From NCBI GenBank assembly GCA_964646495.1, contig CAZYEO010000015.1, forward strand, positions 1-26,256: DNA of 26,256 bases. The letters run 5' to 3'. Under the pieces are notes generated by a model. That model was not told the DNA's origin, ran no database searches, and was given only the letters and a program-made list of their open reading frames with translations. This document shows positions 7,420-15,900 of this stretch, in pieces (the stretch's first letter is position 1; each line of letters opens with the position of its first letter). A program made the position numbers and the translations under genes. This stretch comes from HGM05232 sp964646495 (GTDB lineage: Bacteria; Bacteroidota; Bacteroidia; Bacteroidales; Muribaculaceae).

Positions 7420-8868
7420 TTATAGGCTGTCGCCGAAATCTTTACGGAATTTGTCTTTAAGGATTGAAGGCCAGTTGGATGTCGGTTCCAAACGTCCCAT
7501 AAAGAAGCGCAATACCGGAGGTTCGTAGTTGAATTTTAATCCACCTATGAGTTCGCGGTTGTCGTAGAGCCATTTAACGCGGTCAATCACATATTCGCAT
7601 TGCGATAGCGTGAATACCCTTCGAGGAAGTGCCAATCTCAATAATTCCACGTCAGCCGGAATCTCAACTCCATTTTCATCTCTCACGCTTGATATTGTAC
7701 CGCGTTCCATTCCACGGATACCACTCACGAGATACAATGCGGCAGCTAATGCACCTGCGGGATATTCATTTTGAGGGATATGAGGACAAAAACTCATAGC
7801 ATCGATATGCGCACCCAATACCCCCGGAGGTGTCACCACCGGAATACCGAGTTTATCCATTTGGTTCACTACGTATTTTATAAATTCAGGGCTTTGACTT
7901 ATCATTGTCTCATCGAGAGTTTCATACAATCCAACAGCCATCGCTTCAACTTCGCGCACAGAAATTCCGCCATAAGTAAGGAATCCTTCGTATAATGGCA
8001 CTAATGCCTCCATACGGTTATATATCTCTTTTTTGTTGGTACATATTGCACCTCCGCGAGAGCTACTCAATTTGCGAGCCGAAAAATATACGAGATCGGC
8101 GAGCCCTGTCATAGTCTTAATTATATCTCCCAGGGAATTTTCTTTCCATTCCTTTTCGCGTTGTTGAATAAGATATGCATTTTCACCTAATAAAGAAGCA
8201 TCGAGCACAAGCATAATACCATATTTATCGGCTACAGCACGCACATCCATAAGATTTCTCATCGAAAACGGTTGTCCCCCAATAAGATTTGTAGAAGCCT
8301 CCATGCGGATAAACGGAATTTTTTCCACACCAACCTCGTTAATACACTCTTCAAGCTCTTGGATGTTCACATTTCCTTTGAATGGAATATCAGAATGGAG
8401 TTCAAGTGCATCCTTGTAAAGAATCTCGCGAATAGAAGCTCCGGCTTCAAGAGCGTGAGCGAGCATAGTGGTGAAATGGTAATTCATCGGGATTACATCC
8501 CCTTTCTTTACAAATGCTTTGCACAATATATTTTCGCAAGCACGTCCTTGGTGAGCCGGCAACACATGTTTTTTCCCCAATACAGTTTCGATTGCTTTCT
8601 TTAATTTGTCGAAACTTTGAGAGCCTGCATAAGCATCATCACATTCCATCATGGCTCCTAATTGCTTATCGCTCATTGCGTTAGTACCACTGTCGGTAAG
8701 CATGTCGAGGAACACATCGCGAGTGCTCAATTGAAATGTATTATATCCGGATTCGTTTATTGCGTCCAAACGTCGTTCGATGGGTTGCAGATATAATTTT
8801 TGTACTATTCTTACTTTGTGTAACTCCAAAGGTATTTCTTTGCCACTGTAAAATTTCACTTTTTCCAT
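7420..8868 (-). CDS. Beta-eliminating lyase of the tryptophanase/tyrosine phenol-lyase family (divergent)
   Basis: A PLP-dependent enzyme expected to cleave an aromatic amino acid into pyruvate, ammonia and an indole or phenol. The ATG at 8868 gives 482 residues. An in-frame TTG at 8913 would add 15 residues but lies only about 13 bases past the predicted transcription start, so the ATG is preferred. Recognisable family segments are LTDSGTNAMSD (57-67), AYAGS (79-83), HQGRACEN (106-113), ASTNLIGGQP (191-200), and RLALPRRVFT (411-420) with the carboxylate-binding Arg416. Lys266 in SARK aligns with the PLP lysine and Asp223 with the pyridine-nitrogen Asp. Thr133/Thr134 and Arg389 in MERG match tyrosine phenol-lyase rather than tryptophanase. 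The Arg three residues after the PLP Asp in both classical enzymes is Leu226 here, and the KKD motif after the lysine is replaced by KLSSS. Substrate therefore remains open. Confidence 0.85.
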   Translation of the reverse strand: MEKVKFYSGKEIPLELHKVRIVQKLYLQPIERRLDAINESGYNTFQLSTRDVFLDMLTDSGTNAMSDKQLGAMMECDDAYAGSQSFDKLKKAIETVLGKKHVLPAHQGRACENILCKAFVKKGDVIPMNYHFTTMLAHALEAGASIREILYKDALELHSDIPFKGNVNIQELEECINEVGVEKIPFIRMEASTNLIGGQPFSMRNLMDVRAVADKYGIMLVLDASLLGENAYLIQQREKEWKENSLGDIIKTMTGLADLVYFSARKLSSSRGGAICTNKKEIYNRMEALVPLYEGFLTYGGISVREVEAMAVGLYETLDETMISQSPEFIKYVVNQMDKLGIPVVTPPGVLGAHIDAMSFCPHIPQNEYPAGALAAALYLVSGIRGMERGTISSVRDENGVEIPADVELLRLALPRRVFTLSQCEYVIDRVKWLYDNRELIGGLKFNYEPPVLRFFMGRLEPTSNWPSILKDKFRKDFGDSL

Positions 8869-8932
8869 GATAAATGGTGTTTGTATTATGTATTTAGGTG
8901 TTTGATATTCCAATTTGCAATTGAAATGAATG

Positions 8933-8940
8933 CAAATATA
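8933..8940 (-). promoter_or_regulatory. -7 promoter box for the lyase gene
   Basis: On the minus strand TATATTTG matches TAnnTTTG. Transcription would start near 8926, giving a leader of about 58 bases to the ATG at 8868. A good -33 element is not visible at the expected distance (only TTTTAG), so the promoter may need an activator. Confidence 0.5.
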
Positions 8941-9007
8941 TACATTTTAGTGCATATTCTCTAAAAAAGGTTGCAAATTAATATTTAAAAAAATATTATA
9001 GATTAAC

Positions 9008-9037
9008 TTGTTATTTAAAATAGTTGCAGTATATTTG
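9008..9037 (+). promoter_or_regulatory. Promoter of the tRNA-Glu gene
   Basis: TTG (9008-9010), a 19-base spacer and TATATTTG (9030-9037) match the Bacteroidota consensus. The tRNA begins 12 bases after the -7 box. Confidence 0.75.
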
Positions 9038-9048
9038 CAGCACAAAAA

Positions 9049-9121
9049 GGTGATTTAGTGTAGTGGCCTAGCACGCCACCCTCTCACGGTGGAGACACGG
9101 GTTCGATTCCCGTACTCACTA
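9049..9121 (+). tRNA. tRNA-Glu (anticodon CTC)
   Basis: A 73-base cloverleaf can be folded. The D-stem is GTGT/GCAC. The anticodon stem CCACC/GGTGG encloses the loop CTCTCAC, giving anticodon CTC, which reads GAG. The T-stem ACGGG/CCCGT encloses TTCGATT. The acceptor GGTGATT/ACTCACT is imperfect, with a G-T pair at 1-72 and a T-C mismatch at 6-67. The 3' CCA is not encoded (CTA follows). It has its own promoter and terminator. Confidence 0.9.
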
Positions 9122-9123
9122 CT

Positions 9124-9150
9124 AAAAGGGACAGTAATGTCCCTTTTTTT
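9124..9150 (+). terminator. Rho-independent terminator of the tRNA-Glu gene
   Basis: AAAAGGGAC (9124-9132) pairs with GTCCCTTTT (9139-9147) around a six-base loop, and the T run continues to 9150. It starts three bases after the tRNA. Confidence 0.92.
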
Positions 9151-9264
9151 ATTGCTACTTATTGGTTTATTGGAAATATTTACACGCGATTGTATTTAGC
9201 AGCGAAATGTACAAAATAAAATCCTTATTTGATGGATAGAGCCTTTCTGTTAATATGATTGGTA

Positions 9265-9295
9265 TTGCATATATTAAGTGGAAAGGGTACATTTG
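9265..9295 (+). promoter_or_regulatory. Promoter of ruvA (probably also serving sprA)
   Basis: TTG (9265-9267), a 20-base spacer and TACATTTG (9288-9295) match the Bacteroidota consensus. Transcription would start near 9302, about 25 bases before the ruvA ATG. No separate promoter is seen between ruvA and sprA, so this one may drive both. Confidence 0.65.
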
Positions 9296-9326
9296 TAGAT
9301 ATATTAAATTACCAATGTCTTAAATA

Positions 9327-9908
9327 ATGATTGAATATATAAAAGGTAATATAGAGGAGATTACGCCTACATATGTTGTGGTCGATAATTCAGGTATCGG
9401 GTATATGATAAATATTACCCTCAACTGTTTCACGGCACTACAATCGAGTGATACGGCGAAATTATATATATATGAGGCTATCCGCGAAGATGCCCATGTG
9501 CTATATGGATTTGCGGACAAACGCGAGCGTGAGATGTTTGTATTGTTGATTAGCGTGTCGGGGGTAGGAGCGAGTATAGCACGCATGGTGCTTTCATCTT
9601 TGCGAGTTCCAGAACTGGAACAAACCATTGCTACCGGTGATGTCAATAATTTGAAATCTGTGAAGGGAATAGGAGGAAAAACAGCCCAACGAATAATTGT
9701 TGACCTCAAAGATAAAATAAAAGGGGGTAGTGATGCGTTAGTAATTCAAGCGTCTGATTTAAATGCAACATTTGAAGAGGCATTGGCTGCTATGATGATG
9801 TTGGGCTTTCCTCAACAGGTATCAAGAAAGGCCTTGAAAAAACTCTTTACCGAAAGCCCGGAAATGAGTGTTGAAGACGCGATAAAGAAGGCTTTGAAAA
9901 TGATGTAG
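9327..9908 (+). CDS. ruvA: Holliday junction branch migration protein RuvA
   Basis: This 193-residue protein binds Holliday junctions as a tetramer and loads the RuvB motor for branch migration during recombinational repair. Domain I (1 to about 63) is an OB fold starting MIEYIKGNIEEI and containing the conserved GIGYMI segment. Domain II carries two helix-hairpin-helix motifs, around VSGVGASIARMVL (77-89) and VKGIGGKTAQRII (112-124). Domain III at the C-terminus, with ALAAMMMLGF, is the mobile RuvB-contacting part. Length is normal. Adjacency of ruvA to sprA is common in Bacteroidota and probably reflects shared transcription rather than shared function. The stop codon lies inside one arm of a potential hairpin described separately. 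Confidence 0.96.
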   Translation: MIEYIKGNIEEITPTYVVVDNSGIGYMINITLNCFTALQSSDTAKLYIYEAIREDAHVLYGFADKREREMFVLLISVSGVGASIARMVLSSLRVPELEQTIATGDVNNLKSVKGIGGKTAQRIIVDLKDKIKGGSDALVIQASDLNATFEEALAAMMMLGFPQQVSRKALKKLFTESPEMSVEDAIKKALKMM

Positions 9909-9960
9909 TAACTATTAATACTGATATCTACATCTTTTTGTGCCAAAAAATTGATGTAGA
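9902..9960 (+). promoter_or_regulatory. Competing hairpins in the ruvA-sprA spacer
   Basis: GATGTAG occurs at 9902-9908 (covering the ruvA stop) and again at 9953-9959. Between them lies CTACATC at 9928-9934, which can pair with either. The downstream option is the stronger: TCTACATC (9927-9934) with GATGTAGA (9953-9960), extended by TTTTTG/CAAAAA around a three-base loop, with a three-base bulge. It ends six bases before the sprA ATG and has no T run, so it is not a normal terminator. A role in translational control of sprA is an inference. Confidence 0.45.
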
Positions 9961-9966
9961 ATCTCA

Positions 9967-12900
9967 ATGAGAAAACTGAGCAATAAACTGGTGCGAGTAT
10001 TATATATTATAATATGTGGGGTATTACTATACTCTACATATAACTTTTTTGCCTATGCTCAATATGCTACTTCAAAGTTGCCACCACCCCCTCCGGTTGG
10101 TGATGAAATGCCTTTGGTTGTGGGTGATACCATTATAACACCATTCAAAGTACAGCCCACTATTCCACAAGACTATCAGGATATAGCAGATCAAGAATTT
10201 GCCGCTGACCTGTCTACTCCCTCAAATATTACCACTCAAGCTGAATATGATTCCGAAACGGGATGCTATATAATACATACACGTATGGGAGGCATAGATA
10301 TTGCCACTCCATTTATGTTGTCGGCTGATGAGTATAATAATATGACATTGCGACAGTCGATGATCAATTATTATAGACAAAAAAATGCCGACCTTGCACT
10401 GAATAAAAGTAAAAGTGAATTTAATTTCCTCGACATGAATTTTGCGCTTGGTCCACTGGAAAAGGTTTTTGGACCAGGTGGAGTACAGTTGAAAACTCAA
10501 GGGTCGGTACAATTGAATATAGGTATAAAGTCAAATAAAACTGATAATCCTGCATTATCGGTAAATTCTCGCCGTAAAACATATTTTGATTTCGATCAGA
10601 AGATTCAAGCCACTATTGCCGCATCTGTAGGTGATAGATTGAAGTTTAATATGAGCTATAACACCGATGCCACATTTGATTTTGATTCTAAGAATTTGAA
10701 ATTGCAATATGAAGGGAAAGAAGATGATATTATTAAAAATATAGAAGCCGGAAATGTGAGTATGACTACCGGATCTTCTTTGATAAAAGGTAGTACAGCA
10801 TTATTCGGTATAAAAACAAAATTACAATTCGGAAAACTTACAGCTACTGCTTTAGTTTCACAACAAAATTCCGAATCACAATCGGTAAATACCAAAGGTG
10901 GAGCACAAACCACAGCTTTTTCAGTAGCCTGCGATAGTTACGATCAGAACCGCCACTACTTTCTTTCTCACTATTTCCGAGATAACTACGATAAATTCAC
11001 AGCAAAACTACCAATTGTATCATCGGGGATAAGTATCACTCGTATCGAGGTATGGATTACGAATAAAAGAAATACATATAATGAGTCAAGAAATATAGTT
11101 GCATTCATGGATCTTGGTGAGAACAAGAAGCTTGCCAATAGCTATTGGATTCCAAACAATACGTATGATAACCCATCTAACGTGTCCAATAACCTTTTAG
11201 CACTTATCAAGGCTGATTATCCCGGTGCTCGGTCTATTAATACAGTGTCGCAAGCACTCGAACCGTTGTCGGTATATGGAATTGATGGAGGCAAGGATTA
11301 TGAAAAGGTAGAGAGTGCACGTTTGCTCTCATCATCCGACTATATTCTAAACTCCACACTCGGTTATGTATCTTTGAAAACCGCTCTTGGAGCCGATGAA
11401 GTACTTGGTGTGGCATATCAATATACGTATAACGGCAACACCTATCAGGTGGGTGAATTTTCTGGCGATATCACCACAACCGATCAATCTTTGTATGTGA
11501 AAATGCTTAAAAGCACCACGGCTTCACCTAAGTTGCCTATGTGGCATCTTATGATGAAAAATGTGTATTCACTTGGTGCATATCAGGTGCAAAAAGCAAA
11601 ATTCAAATTGAATATCAAATATTTGAGTGATACTACAGGCACGGAGATAAATTATCTGCCTGTGCCGGGACTTAATGACAAGACTCTGCTTCAAGTGATG
11701 AATCTCGACCGTCTAAACTCAAATAATGAAGCGCAACCAGATGGCTATTTCGACTTTATTGACGGATACACAATATATCCTGCTACCGGTAAAATAATAT
11801 TCCCCGTGGTAGAGCCATTCGGTAAGCATTTAGCCGATAAAATAGGTAATCCTGAATTAGCTAAAAAATATGTATTTCAGGAGCTATACGATTCAACCAT
11901 AACTGTGGCAAAGCAGATGCAGGATAAGAACAAATTTACCATGTCGGGTGAATATCAAGCATCTTCCGGTTCGCAAATACGCCTCAATGCAATGAATGTG
12001 CCACGTGGATCTGTGACTGTGACTGCGGGTGGGGTAGTGCTTACTGAAAATAGCGATTATACGGTGGACTATAACATGGGTATAGTGACTATTACTAATC
12101 AGAGTATTGTGGATGCAGGAACCAATATAAGCGTGTCGTTAGAAAATCAATCAATGTTCAGCACACAGCGAAAGACATTGCTCGGATTAGACCTCAATTA
12201 TGCGTTTAATAAAAATTTTAATCTCGGAGCCACTGTAATGCACTTCTCGGAAAAATCTATTACTGAAAAAGTAGCGATAGGGCAGGAGACAATTAACAAT
12301 ACTATTTGGGGACTGAATGTAGCCTATAATACCAGTTTCATGTGGCTTACAAATCTACTCAATAAAATACCTACGGTAGATGCTACTGCACCTTCTACAT
12401 TAAGCCTGAATGCTGAATTTGCTCAACTTATTCCTCATAAGCAGAAGACAGGCACAACTTCTGGAAGTTCATATATAGATGATTTTGAGACCACGCAAAC
12501 AGGAATCGACATGCGCTCCCCCTATTCATGGTCGCTTGCGTCTACTCCCTATGACCCCGGTAAAGATGCTCTTTTCCCCGAAGCACGACTTTCTAATAAT
12601 ATAGATTATGGTAAAAACAGAGCATTATTATCATGGTACTATATCGACCGTATGTTTACTCAAAAAAACTCATCGTCTGCTCCGGGATATATACGAAATG
12701 ACCTTGAACAATTGTCTAACCCATATGTGAGAGAAATAACTTCACGAGAAATTTTTCCGGATCGTGAGTTATCCTATGGAGAATCATCGATTATTCAGAC
12801 ACTAAACTTATCATTTTACCCCAACGAACGTGGTCCTTACAACTTAGATGCTATCAACATCGATGATAATGCCAATCTACTTAATCCTACCAAAAGATGG

Positions 12901-15900
12901 GGTGGTATAATGAAAAAAATGGATAATACCAATTTTGAAACATCCAATATTGAGTATGTACAATTCTGGTTGATGAATCCATTTCTTGATCCTGAAAACC
13001 CTAATTATGATGGTGGCGACTTATATTTTAACTTTGGTGAAGTAAGTGAGGATATTTTGAAAGATGGGTTGAAATCTTACGAAAACGGACTTCCGCTCAA
13101 TGGTGACAATTCATTTCTTGCCGAAACTGTGTGGGGACGAGTATCAAAACAAACTTCTCTTACCTACGCATTCGACAATACCACCGGAGCACGTGTGAAA
13201 CAGGATGTGGGACTTGATGGACTAAGCAATGTTGATGAATACACATTCCCATCGTATAAGGAATATGTCGATGAACTTCGTAGAAGACTTCCAGCTTCGA
13301 CAATAGCAATACTTGAAGCCGATAAATTCTCGGCACTAAATGACCCTGCCGGAGATAATTATCATTTCTATAGAGGATACGATTATGATGAACAACGTCT
13401 TTCTATTTTGCAGCGTTATAAACGCTACAATGGAGTGGAGGGTAACTCTCTTTCACCCGAAGATGCTTCCGATCCCCTCTATCAATCATCACGTAGCACA
13501 CCCGATGTAGAAGATATAAATTCAGATAATACGTTGAATGAATATGAACGTTATTTCCAATATAAAATATCGATCCGTCCGCAAGATCTTGTGGTGGGAC
13601 AAAATTATATCACCGACAAACAAGTGTCGATGGTGCGTTTACGCAACGGAAAGGATGGCGAGGTAGAATGGTATCAATTTAAAGTACCGTTGAAGGAGTA
13701 TGAGAAAGTTGTTGGATCTATCAACGATTTCTCTACCATACGTTTTGCTCGTATGTTTATGACCGGTTTTAATGCTGTGACTCACTTGAGATTTGCCACC
13801 CTTGAGCTTGTGCGTGGAGAATGGCGTCCCTATGATTACAATCTCAATACAAGAGCAGATGTGCCTGCCGAAGGACAACTTGACATCAGCACTGTAAATA
13901 TAGAGGAGAATGCCGGGCGTACTCCAGTAAACTATGTTTTACCTCCCGGTGTGACACGAGTAATAGATTCGGGACAATCGCAGATAACTCAACTCAATGA
14001 GCAATCCATGTCGTTGAAAGTTACAGGATTGCAACCTGACGATGCGCGGGGAGTATATAAAAATACCTCGCTCGACCTTCGTGTGTATAAGCGTTTACAA
14101 ATGTTTAACCATGCCGAAGCATTGATCGATGATCCTACAAATCTTAAAAATGGTGACTTAGCTATATTTGTACGTTTGGGGAGTGATATTAAGCAAAATT
14201 ATTATGAATATGAGATTCCGTTGTCGATTACTCCTGCCGGTAAATACAATACATATAGCAGTACCGACCAACATATTGTGTGGCCCACAGACAATATGCT
14301 CGATTGTGCATTGGAAGTATTTACCAATTTGAAGAAAGAGCGTAATGCGGCAAAGAGATTGGATGCAAATGTTTCATTCACTAAAATATATTCCGGATAT
14401 GATCCCGATCATCCTAAAAATAGGGTGAGCGTTCTTGGAAATCCAGCACTTAGTGATGTGCGCGTGCTTCTTGTTGGTGTTCGTAATAAATCAGGAGCCA
14501 TGAAAGATGGTGTGGTGTGGGTGAATGAGCTTAAAGTCACTGAATTTAATGAAGAGGGTGGATGGGCTGCAAAAGGAAATCTTAATATTACATTGAGTGA
14601 TATTGCGAGCATAAATCTTTCCGGGCATAAAGAAACAGTGGGATTTGGTGCTGTAGATCAAAATCTCGCATCACGACGAAATACAGCTCTCGATCAGTAT
14701 AATATTGCCATGCAAGTGGATTTGGGACGTTTCCTCCCTGCCAAAGCTAAATTAAAAGCTCCGGTATATTATTCTATTTCAAAAGAAACCGTGACACCTA
14801 AATATAATCCCCTCGATCAGGATATTCTATTGAAAGATGCTGTGGATGCTTGTGAGACAAAAGCTCAAAAAGATTCTATTAATGCGTATGCGTTGGAACA
14901 AAAAACTGTGGAAAGTTTCAGTATTTCGGGATTGAAATTTGATGTGCAGAGTAAAAATCCCATGCCATGGGACCCTGCGAACTTCACTTTGAGCTATTCT
15001 TCCAATAAACAAAGAAATAATGATCCTACGAATGCCTACGAGAATACGAGTGATTATCGAGGTAGCTTCCAGTATTCGTATAGTCCGTATTTCAAGCCGT
15101 TTACACCATTTAGCTTTATTAAAAGCAAATCGAAAAATCTTAAATTCTTGAAAGAATGGGATATAAGTTGGCTGCCTACAAATATTGGATTTTTCACTAA
15201 TATCTCTCGTTATTATTATGAGCAGCAGACTCGTAGTGAGATTGATGTGAATATGCAGTTGCCGGTGTCGGTGAGTAAAAATTTTATTTGGGATCGTCAA
15301 TTTTCAATCACATGGAATTTGACAAAGCAATTGAGCCTCACCTTTAATTCAAATACGACCGCTCATGTAGATGAACCGATGGGGGCTGTAAACAAACAGC
15401 TTTTCCCCGATAAATACAAAAATTGGCGTGATACAGTGTGGAATAGTATCCGGAACTTAGGAACTCCATGGGCATATAACCAAACATTTGTAGGAACATA
15501 TAAAGCTCCGTTTAATAAAATACCTGCAATAGATTTTATTAATGCCACAGCCACATATAATGCTATCTATAAATGGGATAGGGGTGCAACCATAGATGAG
15601 GTATCTGAAGGAAATACTATATCGAGCCAAGCATCGTGGAGTGTGGATTCTCGATTGAATCTTGAACAGCTATATAATAAGTCGAAATATCTTCGTGACA
15701 TAAATAAACGCTTCGCCCCAAATTCGCGAACTGGCTCGGATAGACAGAAAAAAGCGAAGCGATTTGAACGAACCGTACAATTGAAAACAGACACTACTAC
15801 AGTGTTGAAGCATAATTTGCGCACAAAAAAAGTAAAAGTTACTGCGATGACTACGCAAGGTAAGCCATTTCCCGTTAAAACAAAAGTAATTGATGATAAC

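Noticed and set aside
8869..8913. TTG start giving a 497-residue lyase
   Set aside because: The TTG is only about 13 bases from the predicted transcription start, and family proteins align well from the ATG at 8868.
9320..9709. Minus-strand ORF of 129 codons opposite ruvA
   Set aside because: It is the antisense shadow of ruvA, whose product is unmistakable; the reverse protein shows no motif.
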